A stretch of DNA of 64,000 nucleotides from Nocardia transvalensis NBRC 15921 (GTDB lineage: Bacteria; Actinomycetota; Actinomycetes; Mycobacteriales; Mycobacteriaceae): the NCBI RefSeq assembly GCF_000308875.1, contig NZ_BAGL01000038.1, positions 1 to 64,000 on the forward strand. The letters are read 5' to 3'. Below, one piece after another: positions 1 to 10,436 of this stretch. Positions within the stretch are counted from its first letter, which is position 1. The number at the start of each line of letters is the position of its first letter. Under the pieces are notes generated by a model. The model ran no database searches and was not told the origin of the DNA. It saw nothing but the letters and a program-made list of their open reading frames with translations. A program made the position numbers and the translations under genes.

Positions 1-1115
1 AGACCCGCATCGGCGGGCAGCGGGTGCCCAGCGCGCTCACCACGCCGGAGGCTCCGCAGCTGCACGCGATGTTCGCGCTGATGGTCGAGCAGGGCGTGCA
101 GGCCGTGGTGATGGAGGTGTCCAGCCACGCGCTGGCGCTGGGCCGGGTCGACGGGGTGCGATTCGCGGTGGGCGCCTTCACCAACCTGTCGCAGGACCAC
201 CTGGACTTCCACGCCGACTTCGAGGACTATTTCGCCGCCAAACGCCGCCTGTTCGATCCCGAATCGCCGGTGGCCGCGCAACGCAGCGTGATCTGCGTCG
301 ACGACGCCTGGGGCCGCCGCCTGGCCCGCGAGGTCGGCGGCCGCGCCCCGGTGGTGACGGTGGCGACCGAGGACAGCCCGACCGGCGAGGACGAACCGGA
401 CTGGCGCGCCCTCGGGGTGTCGGCGGACGGCGGCGAGCAGCTGTTCACCGCCGCGGGCCCGCACGCGAAGGTGCCGGTGCGGCTGCGGCTTCCGGGTCGC
501 TACAACATCGCCAACGGGTTGCTGGCGGTCGCGGTGTGCGCGGCGGCCGGCGCCGACGCGGCGACCGCGGCCGAGGCTCTGGCCACCGTCGACGTGCCGG
601 GCCGGATGCAGCGCGTGGAGCGCGGCCAGGACTTCCTGGCGATCGTGGACTACGCGCACAAGCCGGCCGCGGTCGAATCGGTGATCGCCACGATGCGCGA
701 GCACGTGAAGGGCTCCGGCGGCCGCCTGGCCGTGGTGGTCGGCGCGGGCGGCGATCGCGACGCGGGGAAGCGGCCTCTGATGGGCGCCACCGCGGCCCGC
801 GGCGCCGACCTGCTGATCATCACCGACGACAATCCGCGCAGCGAGGATCCGGCCGCCATCCGCGAGGCGATCCGCGGCGGCGCGCTGGGGATCGCGGAGA
901 CCGAACGCGGCGAGGTCACCGAGATCGGCGACCGGGCCGCGGCGATCACCGCCGCCGTGGACTGGGCACGCCCCGGTGACGTGGTGCTGGTGGCGGGGAA
1001 GGGACACGAGACTGGGCAGGAGATTGCGGGTGTGAAGTATCCGTTCGACGACCGCGAGGTGCTGGCGGAGGCCCTCTCTCGGAAAACGACCGCGAAGGAC
1101 CTGACGGTTTCATGA
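1..1115 (+). CDS. murE: MurE, UDP-MurNAc-tripeptide (meso-DAP) ligase, 5'-truncated by window edge
   Basis: ATP-dependent cytoplasmic ligase that adds meso-diaminopimelate to UDP-MurNAc-L-Ala-D-Glu in peptidoglycan precursor synthesis. The reading frame is open from base 3, so the N-terminal domain and the P-loop lie outside the window. Counting from the first in-frame Met (base 24), visible motifs are EVSSHAL (31-37), DYAHKP (209-214) and DNPR (269-272). DNPR is the signature of meso-DAP-specific MurE enzymes, as opposed to the lysine-adding type, and this fits a mycolic-acid actinobacterium. The C-terminus is complete. The TGA stop overlaps the murF ATG in an ATGA junction, so the two are probably translationally coupled. 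Confidence 0.97.
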   Translation, partial: TRIGGQRVPSALTTPEAPQLHAMFALMVEQGVQAVVMEVSSHALALGRVDGVRFAVGAFTNLSQDHLDFHADFEDYFAAKRRLFDPESPVAAQRSVICVDDAWGRRLAREVGGRAPVVTVATEDSPTGEDEPDWRALGVSADGGEQLFTAAGPHAKVPVRLRLPGRYNIANGLLAVAVCAAAGADAATAAEALATVDVPGRMQRVERGQDFLAIVDYAHKPAAVESVIATMREHVKGSGGRLAVVVGAGGDRDAGKRPLMGATAARGADLLIITDDNPRSEDPAAIREAIRGGALGIAETERGEVTEIGDRAAAITAAVDWARPGDVVLVAGKGHETGQEIAGVKYPFDDREVLAEALSRKTTAKDLTVS

Positions 1116-2599
1116 TCGAGATGACTCTGCGGGAGATCGCGGACGTCGTCGGCGGCACGCTGCACGATGTACCCGATCCCGCGGTGACGGTGACCGGTGC
1201 GGTCGAATTCGATTCGCGCCGAATCAATTCCGGGGATCTGTTCCTGGCGATGCCCGGCGAGCACGCGGACGGGCACGATTTCGCCGCCCGCGCCGTCGCC
1301 GCCGGTGCGGTGGCCGTGCTGGCCGCGCGGCCGGTCGGTGTCCCGGCCATCGTGGTGGACCCGCTGCCGGTCACCGGCAGCAGGGCGCTGGTTCTGGCCC
1401 ACGATCACGACGGATCCGGCGCGGCCGTCCTCGCCGCGCTGGCGAAGCTGGCCCGCGTGAGTATCGATCGACTCGCCAGCGGTGGCCTCACGGTCATCGG
1501 GGTGACCGGATCCTCGGGCAAGACCTCGACCAAGGACCTGCTGGCGACCGTGCTGGCCCCGCTCGGACCGGTGGTGGCCCCGCCGGGTTCGCTGAACAAC
1601 GAACTCGGGTACCCGTGGACGGTGCTGCGCGCGAACGCCGAAACCCGCTTCCTGGTGCTCGAGATGTCCGCCCGCGGCGTAGGACACATCAAGGCGCTCG
1701 CCGAGACCGCACCGCCGTCCATCGGCGTAGTGCTCAATGTCGGTACCGCGCACCTGGGCGAGTTCGGGAGCCGCGAGGCGATCGCCCAGGCCAAGGGTGA
1801 ACTGGTGGAAGCGCTTCCACCGTCCGGCGTCGCGGTGCTCAACGCCGACGACCCGAACGTCGCGGCCATGGCGAACCGCACGGGGGCCCGCGTGGTCACC
1901 GTCGGCCAGTCGTCGGAGGCGGACGTGCGGGCCACCGACGTGGTCCTCGACGACGACGCGCGCGCCCGATTCACCCTGCACGCCAAGGGTTCCCGCATCG
2001 ACATCCGGCTGGCCGTCCACGGCGAGCACCAGGTCGGCAACGCGCTGTCGGCCGCCGCGGTGGCGCTGGAGTGCGGCGCCGACCTCGAGACGGTCGCGCG
2101 GGCGCTGTCGGACGCGCGGATCGTCTCGGCGCACCGCATGGACGTGCGGACCCGCGCCGACGGCGTCACCGTCGTCAACGACTCCTACAACGCCAACCCG
2201 GATTCGGTGCGCGCGGCGCTCAAGGCGCTGGTGAGCATGGCGAAAACCGCCGACCGCCGGACCTGGGCGGTGCTCGGCGAAATGGCCGAGCTGGGCGAGG
2301 ATTCGATCATCGAGCACGACCGCATCGGGCGGCTGGCGGTGCGCCTGGACGTGGACCGGCTGATCGTGGTCGGCGACGGGCGTCCGGCGCACGCGTTGCA
2401 CCAGGGTGCGGTCATGGAAGGTTCGTGGGGTGAGGAGTCGATCCTCGTGCCCGATATCGACGCCGCGATCGCGGTGCTGGACAACGAGATCACGGCGGGT
2501 GATGTAGTGCTGGTGAAGGCGTCGAACTCCGCCGGTCTGTGGGCGGTCGCGCAGCATCTGACCGCCGCCGCCCGTGAGACCACGGAGGCGGCGGGATGA
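1112..2599 (+). CDS. murF: MurF, UDP-MurNAc-tripeptide--D-Ala-D-Ala ligase
   Basis: Adds D-alanyl-D-alanine to the UDP-MurNAc-tripeptide, giving the pentapeptide precursor in the cytoplasm. The protein is 495 residues, normal for the family. An N-terminal substrate domain (about 1-120) precedes the Mur ligase P-loop [10 protein letters not shown] (131-140), and [10 protein letters not shown], typical of MurF, lies in the C-terminal half. The start is the ATG overlapping the murE stop. The gene ends in another ATGA overlap with mraY, so murE-murF-mraY form a tightly packed run. Confidence 0.97.
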   Translation: MIEMTLREIADVVGGTLHDVPDPAVTVTGAVEFDSRRINSGDLFLAMPGEHADGHDFAARAVAAGAVAVLAARPVGVPAIVVDPLPVTGSRALVLAHDHDGSGAAVLAALAKLARVSIDRLASGGLTVIGVTGSSGKTSTKDLLATVLAPLGPVVAPPGSLNNELGYPWTVLRANAETRFLVLEMSARGVGHIKALAETAPPSIGVVLNVGTAHLGEFGSREAIAQAKGELVEALPPSGVAVLNADDPNVAAMANRTGARVVTVGQSSEADVRATDVVLDDDARARFTLHAKGSRIDIRLAVHGEHQVGNALSAAAVALECGADLETVARALSDARIVSAHRMDVRTRADGVTVVNDSYNANPDSVRAALKALVSMAKTADRRTWAVLGEMAELGEDSIIEHDRIGRLAVRLDVDRLIVVGDGRPAHALHQGAVMEGSWGEESILVPDIDAAIAVLDNEITAGDVVLVKASNSAGLWAVAQHLTAAARETTEAAG

Positions 2600-3672
2600 G
2601 ACAGATTCTATTCGCGGCGGGTATCGCGCTGGCGGTATCGATCCTCCTGACGCCGCTGCTGATCCGGATGTTCGCCCGGCGCGGCTTCGGGCAGGAGATC
2701 CGCGTCGACGGGCCGGAGAGCCATCAGGCCAAGCGCGGCACCCCGACCATGGGCGGCGTGGCGATCCTCGTCGGCCTGTGGGCGGGCTACTGGGGGTCGC
2801 ACCTCATCGGCATCGGCTACAAGGCCGAGGGGCCGACGGTCTCGGGCCTGCTGGTGCTGTCGCTGGCGACGGCGCTCGGCGCGGTCGGCTTCATCGACGA
2901 CTTCATCAAGCTCCGCAAACAGCGCAACCTGGGCCTCACCGCGGCCGGCAAGTACCTCGGGCAGCTCACGGCGGCAATCGTTTTCGGCGTGCTGGCGCTG
3001 CAGTTCCCGGGCGCCAACAAGCAGACCCCGGCCAGCCGCCACCTCTCCTACGTCCGCGACATCACCACGGTGTCGATGGGCGTCATCGTCTTCCTGGCCT
3101 TCGTCTGCCTGGTGGTGGTGGCCTGGTCGAACGCCGTGAACCTCACCGACGGCCTGGACGGGCTGGCCGCGGGGTCGATGAGCCTGGTGCTGGGCGCGTA
3201 CGTGATCATCACCTTCTGGCAGTACCGCAACGCCTGCTCGGTGCACGCCGAGGCCGGCTGCTACAACGTGCGCGATCCGCTGGACCTGGCGCTGGTGTGC
3301 GCCGCGGGCGGGGCCGCCTGTATCGGATTCCTGTGGTGGAACGCGGCTCCCGCGAAGATCTTCATGGGCGATACCGGCTCTCTCGCGCTCGGCGGCCTGA
3401 TCGCCGGACTGTCGGTCACCACCCGCACCGAACTGCTGATGATCGTGATCGGCGCGCTGTTCGTGGCCGAGACCGCGTCGGTGGTGCTGCAGGTGGCGGT
3501 CTATCGCACGACCCGCAACCGATTGTTCAAGATGGCGCCGTTCCACCACCACTTCGAACTCAGCAAATGGGCCGAGACTACCGTGATCATTCGGTTCTGG
3601 CTGCTGGCCGGCATAGCGTCGGCGGTCGGACTGGGATTGTTCTACAGCGAATACCTCTCTCAGGTCGGGTAA
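2596..3672 (+). CDS. mraY: MraY, phospho-MurNAc-pentapeptide transferase (lipid I synthase)
   Basis: Integral membrane enzyme that transfers phospho-MurNAc-pentapeptide to undecaprenyl phosphate, forming lipid I. It is 358 residues with about ten hydrophobic segments. Family motifs are visible: DDFIK near residue 101 (catalytic aspartates), [10 protein letters not shown] near 182, [11 protein letters not shown] near 256, and the histidine motif HHHFE near 317. It overlaps murF by ATGA and is followed after 7 bases by murD, which supports one operon. Confidence 0.97.
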   Translation: MRQILFAAGIALAVSILLTPLLIRMFARRGFGQEIRVDGPESHQAKRGTPTMGGVAILVGLWAGYWGSHLIGIGYKAEGPTVSGLLVLSLATALGAVGFIDDFIKLRKQRNLGLTAAGKYLGQLTAAIVFGVLALQFPGANKQTPASRHLSYVRDITTVSMGVIVFLAFVCLVVVAWSNAVNLTDGLDGLAAGSMSLVLGAYVIITFWQYRNACSVHAEAGCYNVRDPLDLALVCAAGGAACIGFLWWNAAPAKIFMGDTGSLALGGLIAGLSVTTRTELLMIVIGALFVAETASVVLQVAVYRTTRNRLFKMAPFHHHFELSKWAETTVIIRFWLLAGIASAVGLGLFYSEYLSQVG

Positions 3673-3679
3673 AGCAGCG

Positions 3680-5170
3680 ATGGTCGAACACACTCCGCGG
3701 GCCCTGCGTTCACCGGGGCCGATGCTCGAATTCCTGCGTGGCCGCGACGTCCTCGTCGCGGGCTGGGGGGTGTCGGGCAGGTCGTTGATCGAACCGCTGC
3801 GCGATATCGGCGCCCGGCCCGTGGTCACCGACGCCGGCGAGAAGGCGATGGCCGAGGCGGCCGAACTCGGGCTCACCACCGCCACCGGGGACGAACTCCT
3901 CGAGCCCGCCGCTCTCGACCGGTTCGCGCTGGTGATCACCAGTCCGGGGTGGCGGCCGGATTCGCCGGTGCTGGTCTCCGCGGTGACCGAGGGCATTCCG
4001 GTCTGGGGCGACGTCGAATTCGCCTGGTGGGTGGATCAGGCCCGGCTCTACGGCCCGGCCCGCAAGTGGCTGGTGATCACCGGCACCAACGGCAAGACGA
4101 CCACCACCCAGATGACCCACGCGATCCTGCGCGCGGCCGGTATCCCCAGCGTCGCCTGCGGCAATATCGGCCTGCCGATCCTGGACGCGCTGCGGCGCAA
4201 TCCGGGTCCGCAGATCCTGGCCGTGGAACTGTCGTCGTTCCAGCTGCACTGGGCGCCGTCGGTGCGCCCGGAGGCGGGCGTCGTGCTGAATGTCGCCGAG
4301 GACCACCTGGATTGGCACGGCGGCCTGGACGCCTACGCCGCCGCCAAGGCGCGCGCGCTGACCGGCCGCGTCGGCGTGGTCGGGCTGGACGATCCGGTCG
4401 CCGCCGCGCTGGCGCGCAAGTCCAAGGCCCGCCGCACCGTCGGCTTCCGGGTGGGCGTGCCCGCCGACGGCGAGCTGGGCGTGGTCGACGGCAAACTCCT
4501 CGACCGCGCGTTCACCAAGGCCGCGATCCTCGCCGAGACCGGCGACATCAGCCCGGCCGGTCCGGCGGGCGTCGCCGACGCGCTGGCCGCGGCGGCGCTG
4601 ACCCGATCCATCGATGTGGCACCGCAATTCGTCAAGGAGGGCCTGCAGGAGCACAAGGTCGGCCCGCACCGTGCCGCCCTGGTCCGCGAGCTGGGCGGGG
4701 TGACCTTCGTGGACGACTCCAAGGCCACCAACCCGCACGCCGCGCGGTCCTCGATCCTCGCGCACTCCCAGGTGGTGTGGCTGGCCGGCGGCCTGCTCAA
4801 GGGCGCGCACGTCGAGGACCTGGTCGAGGAGGCCGCCGATCGGCTCGTCGCGGCCGTGCTGTTCGGCCAGGACGCCCCGGTCGTCGCCGCCGCGTTGGCG
4901 CGACACGCGCCCGATGTCCCGGTCGTGGAGCTCGGTTCGGGTGACGATGCTGTGATGGGTGTGGAACTCACGTCCGAGATCGACGGCGCGGACGCGGTGA
5001 TGGCGCGGGCCGTGCGCATCGCCGCCGGCTATGCCCGCCGCGGAGATACGGTGCTGCTGGCCCCCGCCGCGGCCTCCCTGGACATGTTCGCCGACTACAC
5101 CCACCGCGGCCGCAGTTTCGTCGCGGCGGTGCAGGCGCTCGACGAGAGAGATATCGGGAGCCCGCAGTGA
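3680..5170 (+). CDS. murD: MurD, UDP-MurNAc-L-alanine--D-glutamate ligase
   Basis: Cytoplasmic ATP-dependent ligase adding D-glutamate to UDP-MurNAc-L-Ala. It is 496 residues. The N-terminal Rossmann-like domain begins around VLVAGWGVSGRS, the P-loop ITGTNGKTTTT lies near 134-144, and DDSKATNPHA lies near 344. The start is the ATG 7 bases after the mraY stop, and a further in-frame ATG lies at residue 15. The TGA stop forms the first three bases of a 79-bp leader element that runs to the ftsW start codon. Confidence 0.96.
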   Translation: MVEHTPRALRSPGPMLEFLRGRDVLVAGWGVSGRSLIEPLRDIGARPVVTDAGEKAMAEAAELGLTTATGDELLEPAALDRFALVITSPGWRPDSPVLVSAVTEGIPVWGDVEFAWWVDQARLYGPARKWLVITGTNGKTTTTQMTHAILRAAGIPSVACGNIGLPILDALRRNPGPQILAVELSSFQLHWAPSVRPEAGVVLNVAEDHLDWHGGLDAYAAAKARALTGRVGVVGLDDPVAAALARKSKARRTVGFRVGVPADGELGVVDGKLLDRAFTKAAILAETGDISPAGPAGVADALAAAALTRSIDVAPQFVKEGLQEHKVGPHRAALVRELGGVTFVDDSKATNPHAARSSILAHSQVVWLAGGLLKGAHVEDLVEEAADRLVAAVLFGQDAPVVAAALARHAPDVPVVELGSGDDAVMGVELTSEIDGADAVMARAVRIAAGYARRGDTVLLAPAAASLDMFADYTHRGRSFVAAVQALDERDIGSPQ

Positions 5171-5246
5171 GTGAGCGCAACGAGCGAACCATAGACACAG
5201 CCGACCGCTCGGTCGGGCCGGAGCCGAGCGCCGGCGAGGCGGAGGC
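5168..5246 (+). repeat. 79-bp two-hairpin leader element, copy upstream of ftsW
   Basis: The element runs from the murD TGA to the base before the ftsW ATG. It starts with a 20-base block (TGAGTGAGCGCAACGAGCGA). A perfect 7-bp hairpin with a 2-base loop follows (CCGACCG/CGGTCGG, about 5201-5216), then a 5-bp hairpin with a 9-base loop (GCCGG/CCGGC), then a purine-rich GGCGGAGGC that serves as the Shine-Dalgarno sequence. A colinear, gap-free relative of exactly the same length precedes sepF (13375-13453). Structure and role are inferred. Confidence 0.75.
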
Positions 5247-6713
5247 ATGACCGAGCCGGCGCGCAAGCAATCCGGTACCTGGTTCGGGGCCTGGCTGGCG
5301 CGCCCGCTGGCGGACTTCCATCTGGTGGTCACCATCGCCACGTTGCTCACCATGCTCGGGCTGGTGATGGTGCTGTCGGCGTCGAGCGTCGAGTCGTACG
5401 CCGACGGCGGATCGGCCTACAAGCTGTTCATCCAGCAGGCGCTGTTCGCGGTGATCGGCGCGGTGCTGTTCTATCTGGCGCTGCGGCTGCCGCTGCGCCG
5501 GTTGCGACAGCTGTCGTTCCCGTTGTTCGCGATCTCGCTGCTGCTGCTCGTGCTGGTGCTGATTCCCGGCATCGGCTCGCAGGTACAGGGCTCGCGGCGC
5601 TGGTTCGACCTCGGCTTCGCCTCGGTGCAGCCGTCCGAACTGGTCAAGGTGACGCTGATCATCTGGGGCGCGCACCTGCTGGCGGCGCGGCGCTCGGAGC
5701 ACGCGAACTACAAGGAGATCATGGTGCCGCTGGTGCCGGCGGGCCTGCTCGCCTGCCTGCTGGTGGTGCTGGAACCCAACCTGTCGACGACCATCGCGCT
5801 GGGCATGATCCTGGCGGCGCTGCTGTGGTTCGGCGGGCTGCCGGTGCGGCTGTTCGTGACCATCGCGATTTCGGGTGTGATCGCCGCGGGCGTGCTGGCG
5901 CTGTCGGCGGGATACCGCTCCGACCGCATGCGCGCGTTCTTCAACCCCGGCGACGATCCGCAGGGCATCGGCTACCAGGCGCGGCAGGCGCTGTTCTCCC
6001 TCGCCGACGGCGGCATCTGGGGCCGCGGGCTGGGACAGAGCCGCGCGAAGTGGAGCTATCTGCCCAACGCGCACAACGACTTCATCTTCGCCATCATCGG
6101 TGAGGAGCTGGGATTCCTCGGCTGCGCACTGGTATTGGGCCTGCTGGCGCTGTTCGCGCACACCGGCCTGCGCATCGCGAGCCGGTCGGTGGATCCGTTC
6201 CTGCGCCTGCTCACCGCGACCGCGACCTTCTGGATCACCGGCCAGGCGCTGATCAACATCGGCTACGTGGTGGGCTTGCTCCCGGTGACCGGCCTGCAGC
6301 TGCCGCTGGTCTCGGCGGGCGGCTCGTCGCTGGCGATCACGCTGCTCATGTTCGGCATCATCGCCAACGCCGCTCGGCACGAACCGGAGGCGGTGTCGGC
6401 CCTGCACAACGGCCAGGACGGCCGGTTCAGCCGGCTGCTGCGGCTGCCGAAGCCGGAGATGTACTCCGCGGCCCGGGCCCAGGCGGCGCGCAGCCGTTCC
6501 GGAGTGCGCCCCTCTCCGCCGCGGCGCGAACTGTCGGCGGGCGACCGCCGGGGCGCCGGTCGGCGGGGTGGTGCGGACCCCGCGCCGCGGCGCTCGATAG
6601 ATTCGGAGTCCGGCCGGCGCGAGAGCCGCAGCACCAGTTCGTGGCGCTCCACGCGGGCCTGGGAGCCGAGCTATCCGATGAAACATGCGAGAGAACGGGG
6701 TAATTCGAGGTGA
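5247..6713 (+). CDS. ftsW: FtsW, SEDS-family peptidoglycan polymerase of the divisome
   Basis: Polytopic membrane protein that polymerises lipid II at the septum with a class B PBP. It is 488 residues. The SEDS core is about 20-390, with GEELGFLG near 285 and the motif-rich [20 protein letters not shown] near 337-356. A basic, Ser/Arg-rich tail of about 100 residues follows and is predicted disordered and cytoplasmic. Such tails occur in mycobacterial FtsW and bind other divisome proteins there. The start is fixed by GGCGGAGGC six bases upstream and an in-frame stop at 5172. It overlaps murG by GTGA. Confidence 0.96.
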   Translation: MTEPARKQSGTWFGAWLARPLADFHLVVTIATLLTMLGLVMVLSASSVESYADGGSAYKLFIQQALFAVIGAVLFYLALRLPLRRLRQLSFPLFAISLLLLVLVLIPGIGSQVQGSRRWFDLGFASVQPSELVKVTLIIWGAHLLAARRSEHANYKEIMVPLVPAGLLACLLVVLEPNLSTTIALGMILAALLWFGGLPVRLFVTIAISGVIAAGVLALSAGYRSDRMRAFFNPGDDPQGIGYQARQALFSLADGGIWGRGLGQSRAKWSYLPNAHNDFIFAIIGEELGFLGCALVLGLLALFAHTGLRIASRSVDPFLRLLTATATFWITGQALINIGYVVGLLPVTGLQLPLVSAGGSSLAITLLMFGIIANAARHEPEAVSALHNGQDGRFSRLLRLPKPEMYSAARAQAARSRSGVRPSPPRRELSAGDRRGAGRRGGADPAPRRSIDSESGRRESRSTSSWRSTRAWEPSYPMKHARERGNSR

Positions 6714-7879
6714 CAACCGGCGGGAGCGTCAGGTCCGGTGCGGAAAGACCTGGGGGACGGGCACTCTCGGTGATAGTCGCGGGCGGCGGCACCGCCGGCC
6801 ATATCGAACCCGCCATGGCGGTCGCCGACGCGCTGCGCCGGCTGGACCCGTCGATCCGGATCACCGCGCTGGGTACCGCGCGCGGCCTGGAGACCACGCT
6901 GGTGCCCGAACGCGGCTACGACCTCGAGCTGATCCCGCCGGTGCCGTTGCCGCGCAAGCCGACCGGTGATCTGCTGCGGCTGCCCGGCCGGGTGCGGTCG
7001 TCGGTGGCGCGCGCCCGCGCGGTGATCGATGCCGTGGACGCCGATGTCGTCGTCGGTTTCGGCGGATACGTGGCGCTGCCCGCGTACCTGGCCGCGGGTC
7101 GCGGGGCCCGGCGTCGGCGCCCGGTGCCGGTGGTCGTGCACGAGGCGAATGTGAAGGCGGGCATCGCGAACAAGGTGGGCGCGCGGCGGGCGGCACGGGT
7201 GCTGGCCGCGGTCGCGAACTCCGGTGTGCGCGCGCCCGGCCGCGCCGATGCCGAGATCGTGGGCATCCCGGTGCGCGAGACCATCGCGACGCTGGATCGC
7301 GCGGCGCTGCGGACGGAGGCGCGCGCGCACTTCGGGCTGCCGGACGAGGGCCCGGTGCTGCTGGTGTTCGGCGGATCGCAGGGCGCGCGGCGGCTCAACG
7401 AGGCGGTCTCGGCGGCCGCGGCGCAGCTGACGGCCGCGGGGATCTCGGTGCTGCACGCGCACGGACCCAAGAACACCCTCGAGATCACCGGCGTCGATCC
7501 GGCGGGCGCCGCGAAATACGTTGCCGTGCCCTATCTGTCGCGCATGGATCTGGCCTACGCCGCCGCCGACGCGACGGTGTGCCGCTCCGGCGCGATGACC
7601 GTCGCGGAGGTGTCCGCGGTCGGCCTGCCGGCGTTCTACGTGCCGCTGCCGCACGGCAACGGCGAACAGGAACTCAACGCCCGGCCCATCGTGGCTCAGG
7701 GTGGTGGCAGAATCGTCCCCGACTCGGAGTTGACCGGGAAATACGTGATCGACGAGGTGATTCCGCTGCTCACCGATCGGGAGCGGCTGTCGGGGATGGC
7801 GGTGGCGGCCGCCGGTGCCGGGCATCGCGAGGCCGCCGACGCGGTGGCGCGGATCGTGGCGGAGGTGGCCGGGCGGTGA
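6710..7879 (+). CDS. murG: MurG, lipid II synthase (UDP-GlcNAc transferase)
   Basis: Membrane-associated GT28 glycosyltransferase that adds GlcNAc to lipid I, giving lipid II. It is 389 residues. The glycine-rich loop [18 protein letters not shown] lies about residues 25-42, preceded by a short polar extension of some 20 residues. [12 protein letters not shown] and the donor-binding region with [11 protein letters not shown] lie in the C-terminal half. The start is a GTG overlapping the ftsW stop. The stop overlaps the GTG of murC in the same way. Confidence 0.96.
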   Translation: MTTGGSVRSGAERPGGRALSVIVAGGGTAGHIEPAMAVADALRRLDPSIRITALGTARGLETTLVPERGYDLELIPPVPLPRKPTGDLLRLPGRVRSSVARARAVIDAVDADVVVGFGGYVALPAYLAAGRGARRRRPVPVVVHEANVKAGIANKVGARRAARVLAAVANSGVRAPGRADAEIVGIPVRETIATLDRAALRTEARAHFGLPDEGPVLLVFGGSQGARRLNEAVSAAAAQLTAAGISVLHAHGPKNTLEITGVDPAGAAKYVAVPYLSRMDLAYAAADATVCRSGAMTVAEVSAVGLPAFYVPLPHGNGEQELNARPIVAQGGGRIVPDSELTGKYVIDEVIPLLTDRERLSGMAVAAAGAGHREAADAVARIVAEVAGR

Positions 7880-9381
7880 CGGAGACGAAGGACGGCGACG
7901 GCAACGACCTGCCGCCACTGCTGCGGCGGGTGCACATGGTGGGCATCGGCGGCGCCGGCATGTCCGGTATCGCGCGCATCCTGCTGTCGCGCGGCGGCGC
8001 GGTGTCCGGGTCCGACGCCAAGGAGAGCCGCGGCGTGCTGGCGCTGCGCGCGCGGGGCGCCGAGGTCCGCATCGGTCACGACGCCGGCGCGCTGGACCTG
8101 TTGCCCGGCGGGCCGACGGCGGTCGTGACCACGCTCGCGGCCATTCCCAAGACCAATCCCGAACTGGTGGAGGCGAACCGGCGCGGCGTGCCGGTGCTGC
8201 TGCGCCCGGCGGTGCTCGCCGAACTCATGCGCGGCCACCACACGCTGCTGGTGTCGGGCACGCACGGCAAGACCTCGACCACCTCGATGCTGGTGGTGTC
8301 GTTGCAGCACTGCGGGTTCGACCCGTCGTTCGCCGTCGGCGGCGAACTCAACGAGGCCGGCACCAACGCCCACCACGGCTCCGGCGGCTTCTTCGTCGCC
8401 GAGGCCGACGAGTCCGACGGCTCGCTGCTGCAGTACGACCCGGACGTCGCGGTCATCACCAATATCGAATCCGACCACCTCGACTTCTTCGGCACCGCCG
8501 AGGCCTACATCCAGGTCTTCGACGATTTCGTGGCGCGGCTGCGGCCGGGCGGCCTGCTCGTGGTGTGCCTGGACGATCCGGGCTCGCGGGCGTTGGCCGA
8601 ACGCGTCGCCGCGCGCCGGCAGGCCGGGGAACTCGACATCCGCGTACTCGGTTACGGCTCCGGCGAATCCGACGGCGCGCCGGTCCCTATCGGGGTGTGG
8701 CTGCTGTCGTGGGAGCCCCGCGACGTCGGCGGCGTGGTCACCTTCCAGTTCGCCGACGAGTCCACGCCGCGCACGCTGCGTCTGGCGGTCCCGGGGCGGC
8801 ACATGGCGCTGAACGCGCTGGCCGCGCTGCTGGCGGCGCGCGACGCCGGGGCCGACACCGACGAGGTCCTGCAGGGCCTGGAGGGTTTCGGGGGAGTGCA
8901 CCGGCGCTTCCAGTTCGTCGGCCGGGAGAACGGCGTGCGCGTCTTCGACGACTACGCCCACCATCCCACCGAGGTGCGGGCGGTGCTCGGCGCCGCCGCC
9001 GAACTCGTCCAGCAGGAGGCCGCCGACGGCGCCCGGTCCCGGCAGGGCAAGGTGATCGTGGTCTTCCAGCCGCACCTGTACAGCCGGACCGCCACGTTCG
9101 CGGAGGAATTCGGCGCGGCGCTCGACCTCGCGGACGAGGTGGTGGTGCTCGACGTCTACGGCGCCCGCGAGAAGCCGCTGCCGGGCGTGAACGGCGCCCT
9201 GGTCGCCCAGTCGGTCACCAAACCCGTGCACTACCAGCCGGATATGTCGCGGGTCGGGAAGCAGGCCGCGAATCTGGCCCGCCCCGGCGATGTCGTGATC
9301 ACCATGGGCGCGGGCGATGTGACCATGCTCGGCGGGCAGATCCTCGACGGGCTGCGGGTGCGCCCGCCGACGGGCCGGTGA
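7876..9381 (+). CDS. murC: MurC, UDP-N-acetylmuramate--L-alanine ligase
   Basis: ATP-dependent ligase for the first amino acid of the peptidoglycan stem. The GTG at 7876 overlapping the murG stop gives 501 residues. The frame stays open about 300 bases upstream inside murG, but that stretch has no MurC similarity. The N-terminal [14 protein letters not shown] is the UDP-MurNAc-binding Rossmann motif, [12 protein letters not shown] is the P-loop, and [10 protein letters not shown] lies in the C-terminal half. It overlaps ftsQ by GTGA. Confidence 0.96.
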   Translation: MTETKDGDGNDLPPLLRRVHMVGIGGAGMSGIARILLSRGGAVSGSDAKESRGVLALRARGAEVRIGHDAGALDLLPGGPTAVVTTLAAIPKTNPELVEANRRGVPVLLRPAVLAELMRGHHTLLVSGTHGKTSTTSMLVVSLQHCGFDPSFAVGGELNEAGTNAHHGSGGFFVAEADESDGSLLQYDPDVAVITNIESDHLDFFGTAEAYIQVFDDFVARLRPGGLLVVCLDDPGSRALAERVAARRQAGELDIRVLGYGSGESDGAPVPIGVWLLSWEPRDVGGVVTFQFADESTPRTLRLAVPGRHMALNALAALLAARDAGADTDEVLQGLEGFGGVHRRFQFVGRENGVRVFDDYAHHPTEVRAVLGAAAELVQQEAADGARSRQGKVIVVFQPHLYSRTATFAEEFGAALDLADEVVVLDVYGAREKPLPGVNGALVAQSVTKPVHYQPDMSRVGKQAANLARPGDVVITMGAGDVTMLGGQILDGLRVRPPTGR

Positions 9382-10079
9382 ACACGGTGCGCGACCGCGC
9401 GCGGTGGGCCGCGGATCTCCCGGTCCGCCGCATCGCGCTGTGGGGCGTGCCGGTGGTCGTTCTGGTCTTGATCCTGCTGGTGGTCGCGTACTTCACCCCG
9501 GCGCTCGCGGTGCGAACCGTGCGGATCGAGGGCCTGCGGACCGTGCCCGAGCAGCAGGTGCGCGACGCGCTGAAGGTTCCGGAGGGGCGCTCGATGCTGC
9601 GCATCGACACCGACGCGATGGCCCGGCGGGCGGCCGCCATTCCGAAGATCCATTCGGCGCGGGTGCAGCGGACGTTCCCTTCGACCGTGCGGATCACGGT
9701 CGAGGAACGCACCCCCGCGGTGTATTTCGAGAGCCCGCAGGGAACACACCTGCTCGACGGCGACAGTGTCGAATACGCGGTCGAGCCCCCGCCGCCCGGC
9801 GTGCCGAAGCTGACGACCGCCCATCCGGGCGGTAGCGACCCGGTCACTCGGGCGGCCGTCGCGGTGCTCGACGCGGCCCCGCCGGGGTTGCGGGCGCAGG
9901 TGGGAGAGGTTGTGGCGCGGTCGGTTTCGGATATCGAACTGCGCCTGACCGACGACCGCACCGTCCTGTGGGGCGGGCCGGACGATTCGGTGCGCAAGGC
10001 CGCGGTGGTGCTGCCGGTGCTGACTCGCGACGGCACGGTATTCGACGTATCGAGCCCCGATCTGGTAACGGTAAAGTGA
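9378..10079 (+). CDS. ftsQ: FtsQ, divisome POTRA-domain protein
   Basis: Bitopic division protein that links early and late divisome components. The GTG at 9378 overlaps the murC stop and gives 233 residues, normal for the actinobacterial form. A short basic cytoplasmic segment leads to one membrane helix (about 22-43). An extracytoplasmic POTRA domain ([18 protein letters not shown], about 46-115) and a beta domain follow. The frame remains open far upstream through murC, but those residues are out-of-frame translation of murC. It is the last gene before the ftsZ promoter region. Confidence 0.94.
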   Translation: MNTVRDRARWAADLPVRRIALWGVPVVVLVLILLVVAYFTPALAVRTVRIEGLRTVPEQQVRDALKVPEGRSMLRIDTDAMARRAAAIPKIHSARVQRTFPSTVRITVEERTPAVYFESPQGTHLLDGDSVEYAVEPPPPGVPKLTTAHPGGSDPVTRAAVAVLDAAPPGLRAQVGEVVARSVSDIELRLTDDRTVLWGGPDDSVRKAAVVLPVLTRDGTVFDVSSPDLVTVK

Positions 10080-10300
10080 GTGATACCCGTTGTGCCTACG
10101 GGGTTTTCGGTGACGGTCCACGGCAGCCACCGAAGTTTCGCGGGCACCAGGAACGATTCCCCGTGCTCGGGGCGGCCGTTCGCGATACGATGCGGGGCGG
10201 GCTCGAACGAGATGGATCACATAAGATTCTCACGCTCGTTTCGGCGCGCCTGCGCGCGGATTGCGGCGGGTACGAATAGCGTTCCGCAGCAGTCGGATAC

Positions 10301-10338
10301 TTGACATAACGATAACCCTATCGTTGAGGTTTAGGGTT
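10301..10338 (+). promoter_or_regulatory. ftsZ upstream region: -35-like hexamer and two overlapping dyads
   Basis: The 357-base ftsQ-ftsZ gap holds no gene. TTGACA at 10301-10306 matches a -35 hexamer. Two overlapping inverted repeats follow: AACGAT (10308-10313) with ATCGTT (10320-10325), and AACCCTA (10314-10320) with TAGGGTT (10332-10338). They share sequence and cannot form at once. No clear -10 was found at 17 bases. The rest, 10339-10436, is a leader ending in a purine-rich Shine-Dalgarno (GGAAGGCGAGAG). Promoter function is inferred from position. Confidence 0.5.
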
Positions 10339-10436
10339 TGCCCGGATGAAAGCCCGGGTTCGCTCGGACCGAACGGTCGGTGTTCTGACAGGGATCCGAA
10401 CACGACAGGCTTTAGATCGAAGGAAGGCGAGAGCCC

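Noticed and set aside
650..2557. 635-residue minus-strand open frame opposite murE-murF
   Set aside because: High-GC shadow of strongly supported genes, rich in His/Arg/Gly with no motifs.
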